This document shows positions 24,405-33,736 of a DNA stretch of 40,194 nucleotides, one piece after another (the stretch's first letter is position 1; every line of letters starts with the position of its first letter). The stretch is from positions 1 through 40,194 of the forward strand of contig JAURYB010000074.1 in assembly GCA_030654075.1 (NCBI GenBank). Reading direction: 5' to 3'. A program made the position numbers and the translations under genes. This stretch comes from Bacteroidales bacterium (GTDB lineage Bacteria > Bacteroidota > Bacteroidia > Bacteroidales > UBA4417). The notes under the pieces are model-generated. The model saw only the letters and a program-made list of their open reading frames with translations. It did not search any database and was not told the origin of the DNA.

Positions 24405-25691
24405 ATGTTTGAATCATTCGTTAAAACAGTTACAGCCTGGTTAATCAGATTTGGGTTTTCACCGGAAACTGCTTCTAAAACAGCCGGTATTTCCGATTTT
24501 ATACTGGTTTTAATTTCCTGTATCGCATTTTATTATATCTCCAAGTTTATAATTAACCGTGTATTGAAGCGGATTGCAGCCAGAACCTCCAGTAACTGGG
24601 ATGATGTACTGATCGAATATAAAGTATTCCAGCGAATGGCTTTCCTGGTTCCGGGTATTCTAATTTACCAATCCGTTTCCGTAACCCTCGATGATTTTCC
24701 GGGATTGATACCTGCAGCTCTTAAGTTAACGAACTTATACATTATTGTAGTTTTTCTGTTGATTATTAACTCCTTTCTCAATGCAGTTTATGCCATGTAT
24801 GAAAAGAGTGAATTTGCTATGTATCACCCCATTAAAGGATACATTCAAATCGGGAAAATCATAGTTTTTATTGTTGTTTTTCTGCTTATTATCTCACTCC
24901 TGTTCAATCAATCACCATTGTATATGCTCACGGGCCTAGGTGCTTTTTCGGCAGTGCTCTTACTCATTTTCAAAGATCCGATTCTCGGGTTTGTCGGCGG
25001 TATTCAACTATCAGCCAATGATATGGTTCGGCAGGGTGACTGGATCAGTATGCCCAAATTTGGTGCTGACGGAACTGTGCTTGAAATTTCGCTTACAACA
25101 GTAAAAGTTCAGAATTTTGATAATACCATTTCAACCCTTCCGACGTATTCACTTGTTTCTGAATCCTTTCAAAATTATCGTGGGATGAAAGATTCGGGCG
25201 TTCGACGGATGAAAAGATCGATAAGTATTGATATGTCGAGTGTTAAATTCTGTACACAGGAAATGCTCGATAAATTCCGAAAAATAACAATCTTACAGGA
25301 ATATATTGACCGTACAGAGGCCGAACTCGAAAATTACAACAAGGAAAACAATATTGACAACACAATTTTTATAAACGGGAAACGTCAAACTAATATCGGC
25401 GTATTCAGAGCGTATCTTGAGGAATACCTGGCTCATCATCCATTAGTGGATAATAAAAGCGATTTGCTTGTTCGCCAATTGCAACCCAACTCTTCAGGAA
25501 TTCCGATTGAGATTTATGCATTTACTTTGGAAACCGGTTTTATAAAGTACGAAAAGGTTCAATCTGATATTTTTGATCATATACTGGCTATTGTTCCGCA
25601 GTTCGACCTTCGGGTTTTCCAAAGCCCGACCGGTGAAGATTTAAAGCAAAGTAATGCGGTTTATTTTGAAAGAAGCGATATTCCAGCTTAA
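24405..25691 (+). CDS. MscS-family mechanosensitive ion channel
   Basis: 428 residues. Four to five membrane helices occupy about residues 25-195 (for example ISDFILVLISCIAFYYISKF and VFLLIISLLFN). The pore-lining helix ends in LTGLGAFSAVLLLIFKDPI, rich in Gly and Ala as in MscS. The beta domain follows (GFVGGIQLSANDMVRQGDWI, VLEISLTTVKVQNFDNT). The long C-terminal cytoplasmic part resembles the YbdG type. Such channels release solutes on hypo-osmotic shock. The stop codon overlaps the stop of the convergent lycopene cyclase gene by 3 bases (TTAA within CTTAAG). Confidence 0.93.
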   Translation: MFESFVKTVTAWLIRFGFSPETASKTAGISDFILVLISCIAFYYISKFIINRVLKRIAARTSSNWDDVLIEYKVFQRMAFLVPGILIYQSVSVTLDDFPGLIPAALKLTNLYIIVVFLLIINSFLNAVYAMYEKSEFAMYHPIKGYIQIGKIIVFIVVFLLIISLLFNQSPLYMLTGLGAFSAVLLLIFKDPILGFVGGIQLSANDMVRQGDWISMPKFGADGTVLEISLTTVKVQNFDNTISTLPTYSLVSESFQNYRGMKDSGVRRMKRSISIDMSSVKFCTQEMLDKFRKITILQEYIDRTEAELENYNKENNIDNTIFINGKRQTNIGVFRAYLEEYLAHHPLVDNKSDLLVRQLQPNSSGIPIEIYAFTLETGFIKYEKVQSDIFDHILAIVPQFDLRVFQSPTGEDLKQSNAVYFERSDIPA

Positions 25692-26398
25692 GAAACCGTG
25701 TTAACCGGCGATTTAAATTTGTTCCTGAAAAATTCAAACCAGGATACATTCATCAGTAACATCAGTAATCCATAAACCATATCTTCAACAGGGATGGTTC
25801 CTAATCGTATTCCCAGGTTTTGTGTGTTATCATAAAACACAACTTCTTCCGGAATAATAGAGCCTGTCAGCAAGCCATTTACAATAAAAAACGGAAACAG
25901 AGTTACCAGGTACATCAGGTAAAATCTCCCCATGTAATCGCCTTTTACAACAAAACGGTGGAACATCAGGAAAATTCCGGTCGAAATAAAGGTAACCGAA
26001 GTGTAAAGCCTGCCGGTATTCAATAAACCGATGACTAACAATACTATAGCCAACACAAGTGTTATTCTGTCAGCATACTTTCCCAAATAATCTTTCTTAA
26101 CCAGGTAATTTAAGGAATGGTATGTAAACAGGCAGGCATAAGGAATTGCAATAAAAAACATCCACTCTTCCAAAGGCAGGTTTCCAATATAAAATCCCAG
26201 CAAATACCTTGGATTAAATCCCCAAACCTCCAGGTAGGTTTTCACTATATCCCAGGGAATAAACAATACCATGGTAAGCAACATAGCCGGAAACAGGAAT
26301 TTCCATTGCTTATCAAATCTAAGCCTTCTGTCGAAACCAGCCAGAAAAGGAATACTTATTGCCCCAAGATTAATAAAAACATATAACCAGTTATCCAT
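25688..26398 (-). CDS. Lycopene cyclase, membrane CrtYc/CrtYd-type
   Basis: 236 residues with about seven membrane helices. It consists of two similar halves, each with a conserved acidic motif: GNLPLEEWMFF (first half) and GTIPVEDMVYG (second half), as in fused CrtYcd-type lycopene cyclases. The enzyme closes beta-ionone rings on lycopene to give beta-carotene. It is the last gene of the carotenoid operon, 131 bases after crtZ, with a spacer of TTATAAC-like units between. It ends convergently on the mscS gene. Confidence 0.88.
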   Translation of the reverse strand: MDNWLYVFINLGAISIPFLAGFDRRLRFDKQWKFLFPAMLLTMVLFIPWDIVKTYLEVWGFNPRYLLGFYIGNLPLEEWMFFIAIPYACLFTYHSLNYLVKKDYLGKYADRITLVLAIVLLVIGLLNTGRLYTSVTFISTGIFLMFHRFVVKGDYMGRFYLMYLVTLFPFFIVNGLLTGSIIPEEVVFYDNTQNLGIRLGTIPVEDMVYGLLMLLMNVSWFEFFRNKFKSPVNTVS

Positions 26399-26435
26399 TC
26401 AGGGTGCTTTATTGATGTTTCGTAAAAAATTGGTG

Positions 26436-26528
26436 AATCGTTAATCGTTATTGGTGAATTGTAAATCATTATTCGATAACATACAACTTATAACGTATAA
26501 CTTATAACAATTAACTTATAACGATTAA
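26436..26528. repeat. TTATAAC/TTAATCG spacer array
   Basis: Imperfect units such as ATTGGTGAATCGTTAATCG, AACTTATAACGTATAACTTA and AACAATTAACTTATAACGAT separate crtZ from the cyclase gene. Confidence 0.5.
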
Positions 26529-26529
26529 C

Positions 26530-26982
26530 TCATTTCTTCCCAAATTCCTCCTTATAATATTTCAACGGCGCTATAAGGAACCCATAATTATATTCTGCTC
26601 TTGGGTTATGATGTTCCAGGTGAGCTTTCACTGTTGCCCGTAAATAACGGTTCGAGAAATTTTTAAGAATCGGAACACGCTGATGAACGTATACATCGTG
26701 AAACATAAAATAAGCCGCTCCATAAAGCATAATTCCAATGCCTATACTTAACAGGTAGCTGTTCGGCGTCATAGCTCCGAGGTAAATCAGCACAATACTA
26801 GGGACAGCAAAAATCACGGCAAACACATCATTCCACTCTATCTTGCGTCCATCCCTGATATGATGATCCCTGTGAAAGAACCACATAAATCCATGCATCA
26901 CATATTTATGTGTAAACCAGGCCATGAATTCCATAAAAAAGAAGGCCAGAATTACCAGAAAAATATTAACTACTATTTCCAT
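26530..26982 (-). CDS. crtZ: Beta-carotene hydroxylase
   Basis: 150 residues with four predicted membrane segments and the histidine clusters of the fatty-acid-hydroxylase-like di-iron family: HKYVMH followed by HRDHH, then HDVYVHQR, then HLEHH. CrtZ adds hydroxyl groups at C3 and C3' of the beta-ionone rings, turning beta-carotene into zeaxanthin in the membrane. It lies between idi (37-base gap) and the cyclase. All expected iron ligands are present, so it should be active. Confidence 0.94.
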   Translation of the reverse strand: MEIVVNIFLVILAFFFMEFMAWFTHKYVMHGFMWFFHRDHHIRDGRKIEWNDVFAVIFAVPSIVLIYLGAMTPNSYLLSIGIGIMLYGAAYFMFHDVYVHQRVPILKNFSNRYLRATVKAHLEHHNPRAEYNYGFLIAPLKYYKEEFGKK

Positions 26983-27019
26983 TGTTTTACATTTTAATCG
27001 TTAATTCCATTTCCTTTGA

Positions 27020-27556
27020 TTAAACAATTTTTGAAGCAAACAGTTCAGGGAACCTATCCTCCATTTTCTCCATAATGATTCTGAACCAAACGGTATACTG
27101 ATCAGGAATTGACCTCATATCTTCCATAAGATCAATCGGATTGATCCATTTACAGGCATTTGCTTCTTCGGGATTAATGGCAGGAATACCATCAAACGTA
27201 CCGAAGAAAACATGATCAAATTCATGCTCAATGAGGCCATTGTCGAAATGTGCTTTGTAAATAAACGAAAAAGACTCGTTTAATTCTGTGGTAAATCCCA
27301 TTTCTTCCCCGAGTCTGCGTGTGGCAGCTTCCACACTTACCTCTCCCGGTCGGGGATGACTACAGGCAGTATTGCTCCATAAGCCGGGTGTATGATATTT
27401 ACTGAAAGCGCGTTGCTGAAGAAGGATTTCTCCGGCCGAATTAAAAACAAGTACCGATAAAGCCCTGTGTAACTCCCCTTTCTTATGAGCTTCCATCTTT
27501 TCCATCTGGCCAACAGGAGCGTCGTGAGTATCGACGAGTATTACGTTTTCTGACAT
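27020..27556 (-). CDS. idi: Isopentenyl-diphosphate delta-isomerase, type I
   Basis: 178 residues of the Nudix-like type I IDI: VDTHDAPVGQMEKMEAHK, LHRALSVLVFN, LLQQRAFSKYHTPGLWSN, catalytic cysteine in NTACSHP, then the Nudix-like LGEEMGF and the glutamate segment EHEFDHVF. It interconverts isopentenyl and dimethylallyl diphosphate, feeding precursors to carotenoids. The start codon shares one base with the stop of the preceding gene (TAATG), indicating coupled translation inside the carotenoid operon. Confidence 0.95.
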   Translation of the reverse strand: MSENVILVDTHDAPVGQMEKMEAHKKGELHRALSVLVFNSAGEILLQQRAFSKYHTPGLWSNTACSHPRPGEVSVEAATRRLGEEMGFTTELNESFSFIYKAHFDNGLIEHEFDHVFFGTFDGIPAINPEEANACKWINPIDLMEDMRSIPDQYTVWFRIIMEKMEDRFPELFASKIV

Positions 27557-28104
27557 TATTTATTTGGTTTGAATTTTACAATAAGCTGATTTAACGTATT
27601 AGTTTCGGCTGCATCCAATTCAGCATGAGCGAGCATGAACCGGCATATGCGGAGATAAAGGTACGCATTAGGATGATTTGCATTGACACCTTTAAGTGTA
27701 TTAATAATAATTGACTTATCATTTTTAATATCACTGCTGTAACCAAGAAATCCGGGAGCATTAAGTTGTGTTGCAAGCCTTAGAAAGCGTATTTCTGCAT
27801 CCAGGTGTTTTAAACCTACAGCTTTCTCCAATTCGCCTTTTCCCCGGTTGAAATATTCAAGTTTCTTCCACACACCACTTACCGAGCCAGCCGCAGCTGC
27901 TGATGAAGCACCTCTGTATGCAAGCAAAAGAGGATCTTTGGTCAAATCTGCTTTCTCCAGCGATTTGTATAATTTCAGAGCACCATCTTCCGTTTTATCC
28001 CAGGCAAAAAACTGATCCCGCACTTTATCAATTGAAATCTGCTGAGCTCGAATTTGACTGATCCCACAAAAAATCAATATAAGCAGAATTACATACTTCC
28101 TCAT
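27556..28104 (-). CDS. Unknown secreted protein inside the carotenoid operon
   Basis: 182 residues. A signal peptide is clear (MRKYVILLILIFCGISQIRA, cleavage before QQ). The mature part is helical: WDKTEDGALKLYKSLEKADL, LLAYRGASSAAAAGS, and LDAEIRFLRLATQLNAPGFLGY suggest short TPR-like helix pairs. It overlaps crtB by 4 bases and idi by 1 base, so its expression is tied to carotenoid synthesis. I know no function. A role in placing or carrying the pigment across the envelope is possible but unsupported by any motif. Confidence 0.82.
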   Translation of the reverse strand: MRKYVILLILIFCGISQIRAQQISIDKVRDQFFAWDKTEDGALKLYKSLEKADLTKDPLLLAYRGASSAAAAGSVSGVWKKLEYFNRGKGELEKAVGLKHLDAEIRFLRLATQLNAPGFLGYSSDIKNDKSIIINTLKGVNANHPNAYLYLRICRFMLAHAELDAAETNTLNQLIVKFKPNK

Positions 28105-28937
28105 ATACTGTTAGTTAAATTGCGCGTATAGGCGGCTAACAGCAACCAATACTTGCGTCTGTTCGAAACCCGTATTCTTTCATTAAGTAGCTTATCTGCT
28201 TTTACCCTTCTGATTTTTAACAATAGTTCATGAAAATAAACATACGCCACATAAACCCCGAATCTTGCGCCGTTTGGCAATTTCCGGATTCCGGAAAGCC
28301 CATCAGCAAAATCTTTTTCAATATCTGCTTCAATAGCTGCTTTTGTACTGTCATCCCAGTTTCTCAGATCAATTCCGGGAAAATAGCTTCGTCCAAGGTC
28401 TTTAAAATCAGCTTTTAAGTCACGTAAAAAATTAATTTTTTGAAATGCAGATCCCAGGCGCATAGCCGAAGGTTTGAGTTCATCATATTGTTGCTCGTTG
28501 CCTTCACAAAAAACTCGCAGGCACATCAGTCCTACCACTTCGGCTGAACCTAAAATATAGGCTTCATACTTCTGCTGATCATATTCCACTTTCTCCAGGT
28601 CCATTTCCATACTGCGGAGAAACAGATCAATCAACTCTCTTTCAATTTTATATGTATTTACAACATATTGAAAGTTATTAAGTATGGGATTCAGACTGAT
28701 TTTTTCCTCAATCGCATCGTAGGTATCCAACTTAAACCGTTGTAAAAGTTTTTGCTTATCAAAGCCATGAAACGAATCCACAATTTCATCGGCGAAGCGG
28801 ACAAATCCGTAAACACCATATATCGGATCATGAAATCGTTTGCTGAAAAACCGGATTCCAAGTGAAAACGAAGTGCTGTACATCACCGTTGTCATCTTGC
28901 TCGATTTTCGCGAGATCATATCAAATAGTTCTTTCAT
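28101..28937 (-). CDS. crtB: Phytoene synthase
   Basis: 278 residues of the squalene/phytoene synthase family. The first aspartate-rich motif is DEIVD (residues 50-54) and the second is RDLKADFKDLGRSYFP. It condenses two geranylgeranyl diphosphates to phytoene. The start ATG is the first in frame and gives the usual family N-terminus. It follows crtI on the same strand after 220 bases of repeat-rich spacer. GGPP synthase (crtE) is not in the window and must lie elsewhere. Confidence 0.95.
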   Translation of the reverse strand: MKELFDMISRKSSKMTTVMYSTSFSLGIRFFSKRFHDPIYGVYGFVRFADEIVDSFHGFDKQKLLQRFKLDTYDAIEEKISLNPILNNFQYVVNTYKIERELIDLFLRSMEMDLEKVEYDQQKYEAYILGSAEVVGLMCLRVFCEGNEQQYDELKPSAMRLGSAFQKINFLRDLKADFKDLGRSYFPGIDLRNWDDSTKAAIEADIEKDFADGLSGIRKLPNGARFGVYVAYVYFHELLLKIRRVKADKLLNERIRVSNRRKYWLLLAAYTRNLTNSI

Positions 28938-28984
28938 ACTCTAATTTTTTATAACTAAATCTTTACTTTTGACCAGTACTCTTT

Positions 28985-29155
28985 CTTTCATTTAACTGGA
29001 TTGTAACCATTTTCTATTTCCTCTTTACCATTTCCTTCTTCACTGCCCAGACGCTGTCAGGTTTTGTACATTGAAATTCCTATTTTCTATTAACCTTTTA
29101 CTTTTCCCGGCCCAGCAGCTATCAGGTTTTCAACTTCCTATTTTCTATTTCCATC
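28985..29155. repeat. Repeat-rich spacer between crtI and crtB
   Basis: CCATTTTCTATTTCC-type units alternate with two copies of the motif CAGACGCTGTCAGGTTTT (29048-29065) and its variant CAGCAGCTATCAGGTTTT (29113-29130). The first also occurs at 18651-18667 between the citrate lyase genes. Confidence 0.6.
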
Positions 29156-29157
29156 CG

Positions 29158-30642
29158 CTATACACCAATCCCTGCATCCTTTATTATCAACTTAGCCGCA
29201 ATCTCCCCGGAAATCAACGCAGGTGGCACTCCAGGCCCGGGAACGGTAAGTTGTCCGGTATAATATAGATTTTTAACTTTTTTGCTTTTCATTTTGGGTT
29301 TCAGAAAAGCTGTTTGTAACAGGGTATTTGCCAATCCATATGCATTTCCCCTGAACGCATTATAATCACTTTCGAAATCAGCATGTGCATAGCTTCGTTT
29401 GTAAACTATATTATTCCTGATATCCTGGCCGGTTAAATGCAGGAATCGATCCAGAACAATTTGAAAATACTTTTCACGTATTTCATCAGTATCTTCTAAT
29501 CCCGGGGCAACCGGAATCAGAACAAACAGATTTTCCATTCCTTCAGGTGCAACTGTTGCATCAGTTTTTGAAGTACAACTAAAGTACAAGGCAGGATTTT
29601 CAGGCCAACCCGGTTTTGCATAAATAGCATCTGCGTGCTTCGAGAAATCCTGATCAAAAAACAAAGTATGATGCTCAATTCCTTTAAGTTTTTTATCAAT
29701 CCCTAGGTAAAATATAAGTGAAGAAGGAGACAAAACCCTTGAATTCCAGTATTTTTCGGAATAAGTCCGGTATTCAGCAGAAAGCAATTGTTGTTCAACG
29801 TGTTGATAATCTGCAGAAGCAAGCACATAAGGGGCTTCGTAAGAATTACCGGCAGCAATCACTGATGTAATTTTCCCATTTTTTACCTCAAGCGAATCAA
29901 CAGGGCTGTTATAAATAAATTTCACGCCCAGTGATGTGGCTAGTTCAACCATTCCTTCCACTACATTATACATGCCTCCAACCGGGTACCAGGTTCCAAG
30001 TTTAATATCTCCATAATTCATTAGGCTATATAATGCCGGAGTAGTTTTGCCCGTTCCACCGAGGAACAGGATCGGGAATTCAAGCATTTGCCTCAGCCGG
30101 GGACTTTTAAAATATTGCTTCAGATGCGAATCGAATGAACGAAACATATGCAGTTTGAAAACCGATGCCAGCATTTCCGGATGCGCAAATTCCAAAACCG
30201 AAATTCCCGGCTTGTAAACAAATTTGCTCATCGACACATTATATTTATACTCAGCTTCTTTCAGGAATTTAATAAGTGCATCGCCGGCTCCGGGTTCTTC
30301 TTTTTCAAAAATTTCTACAATTTCACTGAACGTTGCAGGCACATCAACTATCTCATTTTTCCCAAAATAAAACCTGTACGATGGATCCAGACGTTGTAAC
30401 TGATAATAGTCACGGGTGGTTTTATTGAACAGTGCAAAGAATTTATCAAATACATCCGGCATCCAGTACCAGCTAGGGCCCATATCAAATGTAAATCCAT
30501 TTTCGGCAAACTTACGGGCACGTCCTCCAGGTGTACTGTTTTTTTCAAGTACTGTAACCTCAAATCCTGCCTGTGCAAGCACTGATGCAGCTGCAAGACC
30601 TGAAAAACCAGCACCAATTATTATTACCTTTTTATTTTTCAT
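29158..30642 (-). CDS. crtI: Phytoene desaturase (CrtI type)
   Basis: 494 residues. The FAD-binding dinucleotide fold is at the N-terminus (GAGFSG, residues 10-15, with EKNSTPGGRA following). The C-terminal signature YYTGQLTVPGPGVPPALISG marks bacterial CrtI. It dehydrogenates phytoene stepwise to lycopene. It is the first gene of the operon crtI-crtB-unknown-idi-crtZ-cyclase. The 290-base upstream region holds a palindrome TAAACAAAT-N9-ATTTGTTTA about 25 bases before the ATG. Confidence 0.95.
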   Translation of the reverse strand: MKNKKVIIIGAGFSGLAAASVLAQAGFEVTVLEKNSTPGGRARKFAENGFTFDMGPSWYWMPDVFDKFFALFNKTTRDYYQLQRLDPSYRFYFGKNEIVDVPATFSEIVEIFEKEEPGAGDALIKFLKEAEYKYNVSMSKFVYKPGISVLEFAHPEMLASVFKLHMFRSFDSHLKQYFKSPRLRQMLEFPILFLGGTGKTTPALYSLMNYGDIKLGTWYPVGGMYNVVEGMVELATSLGVKFIYNSPVDSLEVKNGKITSVIAAGNSYEAPYVLASADYQHVEQQLLSAEYRTYSEKYWNSRVLSPSSLIFYLGIDKKLKGIEHHTLFFDQDFSKHADAIYAKPGWPENPALYFSCTSKTDATVAPEGMENLFVLIPVAPGLEDTDEIREKYFQIVLDRFLHLTGQDIRNNIVYKRSYAHADFESDYNAFRGNAYGLANTLLQTAFLKPKMKSKKVKNLYYTGQLTVPGPGVPPALISGEIAAKLIIKDAGIGV

Positions 30643-30664
30643 CGTTAGTATTCAATTACAATAG

Positions 30665-30718
30665 TAAACAAATACAAACTACATTTGTTTAACCAATTTT
30701 ATCATTTATTAAACAAAT
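30665..30718. promoter_or_regulatory. Operator candidate upstream of the carotenoid operon
   Basis: TAAACAAAT (30665-30673) and ATTTGTTTA (30683-30691) form a perfect 9-bp inverted repeat with a 9-base spacer. A third identical half-site TAAACAAAT is at 30710-30718. They lie between the crtI start (30642) and a minus-strand TATATTTG box at 30775-30768. A repressor of MerR/CarH or similar type could bind here, but no regulator gene is adjacent. Confidence 0.6.
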
Positions 30719-30883
30719 AAGTATTAAACTAATTTTTTTTGGATTAGATTTCTACATTAGATTTCTACAAATATAATCCATATCTTTGCAGCTCCTATTC
30801 ACTGAATAGAAAGGTTGTTTGAGTATACATTAAATATCAGATAAAAAATTCCGTTAAAAGTTTTTTATTTGAAGTTAAAGTAG

Positions 30884-30891
30884 TACTTTTG
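30884..30891 (+). promoter_or_regulatory. Probable rpsO promoter -7 box
   Basis: TACTTTTG followed by CAGCCC, the same start-site context as the rRNA promoters here (TTTGCA-CCC). No good TTG lies at the expected distance upstream. Confidence 0.5.
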
Positions 30892-30935
30892 CAGCCCGAA
30901 AAATGGAAAGATAAGCAATTAAACGTTACACAGAT

Positions 30936-31205
30936 ATGTATTTAACGCCTGAGATTAAAAAGGATTTATTCAAAGAAAACGGACAATCTGATGCCGATAC
31001 AGGATCAGCTGAAGGCCAAATCGCCCTCTTCACATTCCGTATCAAACATCTTACCGAACATCTGAAAGAAAATAAAAAAGACCTTGCAACCATGAGGTCG
31101 TTGGTTCGGTTAGTTGGTAAACGCCGTAAAATGCTTGATTATCTCAAGAAAAAACAGATTGATCGTTATCGCGCGATTATTGCAAAGCTTGGTCTCCGCA
31201 AATAA
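30936..31205 (+). CDS. rpsO: 30S ribosomal protein S15
   Basis: 89 residues, the standard length. It contains the conserved GSAEGQIALFTFRIKHLTEHL and LRKK-like C-terminal block RSLVRLVGKRRKMLDYLKKK. S15 binds the central domain of 16S rRNA early in assembly. It is followed by its own terminator and then pnp, the common rpsO-pnp order. Confidence 0.97.
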   Translation: MYLTPEIKKDLFKENGQSDADTGSAEGQIALFTFRIKHLTEHLKENKKDLATMRSLVRLVGKRRKMLDYLKKKQIDRYRAIIAKLGLRK

Positions 31206-31228
31206 TCGGATTTACTATTCATATAATT

Positions 31229-31257
31229 AAAGGCAATTGTAAAGTTGCCTTTTTTTG
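31229..31257 (+). terminator. Terminator between rpsO and pnp
   Basis: AAGGCAA (31230-31236) pairs with TTGCCTT (31245-31251), followed by a T run. Confidence 0.85.
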
Positions 31258-31359
31258 TATTGTTACAAACTAGGTTACAATTGAATAGACGGCGATTTTT
31301 CGATTAAATCCCAATATCTACACCCTTAATTCTAAATAGAAAACAAAAATCAAATTTTC

Positions 31360-31490
31360 AAAAATAATTGACTTGGAATTTGAATATTGGAATTTGGTGC
31401 TTGGAATTTATTAATGCGAATGCTGAATAGAAATATTCAAAGTAATATTAAAATAAAACCGGGTTGATCCGTGGTGCTCAATTCAACCTG
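31360..31490 (+). promoter_or_regulatory. pnp leader with TTGGAATTTG units and a hairpin
   Basis: Units of TTGGAATTTG type repeat three times at about 31372-31410. Further down, CGGGTTGA (31460-31467) can pair with TCAACCTG (31483-31490), one G-T pair included, about 55 bases before the pnp start. In E. coli the pnp leader folds into a hairpin used for autoregulation; whether this one does so is unknown. Confidence 0.4.
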
Positions 31491-31545
31491 TTACAAAGAT
31501 GACGAAAGCACTTTTGTTACACAAAAAGAAAAAAAAGAGGTAATT

Positions 31546-33681
31546 ATGGAAGGAATTGTTAAAACCTTCGACATCGGCGACGGACGCATGATTTCGTTAG
31601 AAACAGGCAAACTAGCCAAACAAGCCGACGGCGCTTGTGTTGTTAAAATGGGAAATACTATGCTGCTGGCTACTGTAGTTGCAGCAAAGGAAGCCAAAGA
31701 AAATGTGGATTTCATGCCACTTTCGGTTGAGTATCGTGAAAAATATGCTGCTTCGGGAAGATTCCCCGGTGGATTCTTCAAAAGAGAAGCCCGCCCTACT
31801 GACAGCGAAATACTCACATCACGTTTGATTGATCGCGCATTGCGCCCGTTATTCCCAGACAATTATCACGCAGAAGTCCAGGTGATAGTTACCCTGATTT
31901 CTTCGGATGATGAAATCCTGCCTGATGCACTCGCTTGTCTTGCAGCTTCAACTGCTCTCACAGTATCAGATATTCCTTTCAATGGTCCGGTTAGCGAAAT
32001 CCGCGTAGCCCGTATCGATGGCAAAATGGTTGTTAATCCTGACCGCAGCCTGATGGGAAGTGCTGACATTGATATTATTGTTGCCGCAACAGCCGAAAAC
32101 ATTATGATGGTTGAAGGCGAAATGAAAGAAGTTTCGGAAGCATCTATGGTTGAAGCCATTAGTGTTGCACACAAACATCTCAAACTGGCGTGCCAGGCTC
32201 AGCTCGAATTAGCAGCTATGGTTGAAAAATCAAGACCGAAACGCGAGTATAGCCACGAAAGAAATGATGAGGAACTAAGAATCGCTATCGCAGAATTTTG
32301 CTACGATAAAATTTATGCTGTAGCCATGTCGGCTTCTTCAAAGAAAGATCGTACAGAAGCTTTTGCAGCAATAAAACAGGAATTTAAGGATACACTTGAT
32401 GCTGACTTTGCTGCTGAGAACTCACCGCTCATAAGCCGTTACTACCACGATGTGGAGAAAAAAGCTATGCGCAATATGATTCTGAACGACAAGCAAAGGC
32501 TCGATGGCCGTAAACTTGACGAAATCAGGCCTATCTGGAGTGAAATTGATTACCTGCCAACAGCACACGGATCAGCTATTTTCACCCGTGGCGAAACGCA
32601 ATCACTTACAACGGTTACTTTAGGAACTAAACTTAATGAACAGGATATTGATGGTGTTGTAATCCAGGAAAAACAAAACTTTTTATTGCACTATAACTTC
32701 CCTCCTTTTTCAACCGGAGAAGTTAAACGTATTATGGGAGTCGGACGTCGCGAAATCGGCCACGGCAACCTCGCATTACGTGCTTTAAAAGCTATGATGC
32801 CTGATAATACCGTTAATCCTTATACCGTTCGTGTTGTAAGTGATATTCTCGAATCAAACGGTTCGTCATCAATGGCTACGGTTTGCGCAGGAACACTTGC
32901 ATTATTGGATGCTGGTGTTAAACTTATCAAACCGGTTTCCGGAATTGCTATGGGTTTGATTACCGATGGTTCAAATTTCGCTATCCTTAGTGATATCCTG
33001 GGCGATGAAGATCACCTTGGCGATATGGACTTTAAAGTTTGCGGAACACGCGATGGTATTACCGCTTGCCAAATGGATATTAAAGTTGACGGACTTTCGA
33101 TGGAAATAATGGCTGCAGCAATGGAGCAAGCACGTCAGGGCCGTTTGCACATTCTTGGCGAAATGGCTAAAACCATTACCGAACCCCGGGAAGACTACAA
33201 ACCACATGTACCACGTATTGTTAAACTGACTATTCCACGTGAATTTATCGGAGCCGTAATCGGACCAGGTGGTAAAATCATCCAGGAAATGCAGCGCGAA
33301 ACAGGTGCAACCATTGTTATTGAAGAGGTTGGAGAATTCGGAGTTATTGATATCGTTTCGAACAACAAAGCTTCAATTGACGCAGTAAAAGAAAAAATCA
33401 AACGTATTGTATCTGTTCCTGAAGTTGGTGATGTTTACCATGGAACGGTAAAAACAATTACAGCTTTCGGTGCTTTTGTTGAAATACTTCCGGGTAAAGA
33501 TGGACTGCTTCATATTTCAGAAATTGAATGGAGCCGTCTTAAAGATGTGGAAAGCGTATTGAAAGTAGGAGATAAAATTGATGTTAAACTGATTGAAGTT
33601 GATCCTAAAACAGGTAAGTTAAAACTTTCACGTAAAGTTTTGCTTCCAAAACCGGATCAGAACGACAGCGGAGCAAAGTAA
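31546..33681 (+). CDS. pnp: Polyribonucleotide nucleotidyltransferase (PNPase)
   Basis: 711 residues from the ATG at 31546; the frame is open upstream to 31471, but those 25 codons are not conserved in PNPase, and the AAAGAGG before 31546 suits initiation. Order: first RNase PH domain ([21 protein letters not shown]), all-alpha linker, catalytic second RNase PH domain ([28 protein letters not shown]), KH domain ([16 protein letters not shown]) and S1 domain ([18 protein letters not shown]). It degrades RNA 3' to 5' by phosphorolysis. The protein looks complete and intact. Confidence 0.97.
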   Translation: MEGIVKTFDIGDGRMISLETGKLAKQADGACVVKMGNTMLLATVVAAKEAKENVDFMPLSVEYREKYAASGRFPGGFFKREARPTDSEILTSRLIDRALRPLFPDNYHAEVQVIVTLISSDDEILPDALACLAASTALTVSDIPFNGPVSEIRVARIDGKMVVNPDRSLMGSADIDIIVAATAENIMMVEGEMKEVSEASMVEAISVAHKHLKLACQAQLELAAMVEKSRPKREYSHERNDEELRIAIAEFCYDKIYAVAMSASSKKDRTEAFAAIKQEFKDTLDADFAAENSPLISRYYHDVEKKAMRNMILNDKQRLDGRKLDEIRPIWSEIDYLPTAHGSAIFTRGETQSLTTVTLGTKLNEQDIDGVVIQEKQNFLLHYNFPPFSTGEVKRIMGVGRREIGHGNLALRALKAMMPDNTVNPYTVRVVSDILESNGSSSMATVCAGTLALLDAGVKLIKPVSGIAMGLITDGSNFAILSDILGDEDHLGDMDFKVCGTRDGITACQMDIKVDGLSMEIMAAAMEQARQGRLHILGEMAKTITEPREDYKPHVPRIVKLTIPREFIGAVIGPGGKIIQEMQRETGATIVIEEVGEFGVIDIVSNNKASIDAVKEKIKRIVSVPEVGDVYHGTVKTITAFGAFVEILPGKDGLLHISEIEWSRLKDVESVLKVGDKIDVKLIEVDPKTGKLKLSRKVLLPKPDQNDSGAK

Positions 33682-33695
33682 GTTTCATAAATAAT

Positions 33696-33736
33696 ACACC
33701 TTTCCATGATTATAATGGGAAGGTGTGTTTTTTTTC
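33696..33736 (+). terminator. Terminator after pnp
   Basis: ACACCTTTCCAT pairs with ATGGGAAGGTGT across a short AT loop (one mismatch), then a run of T. Confidence 0.85.
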
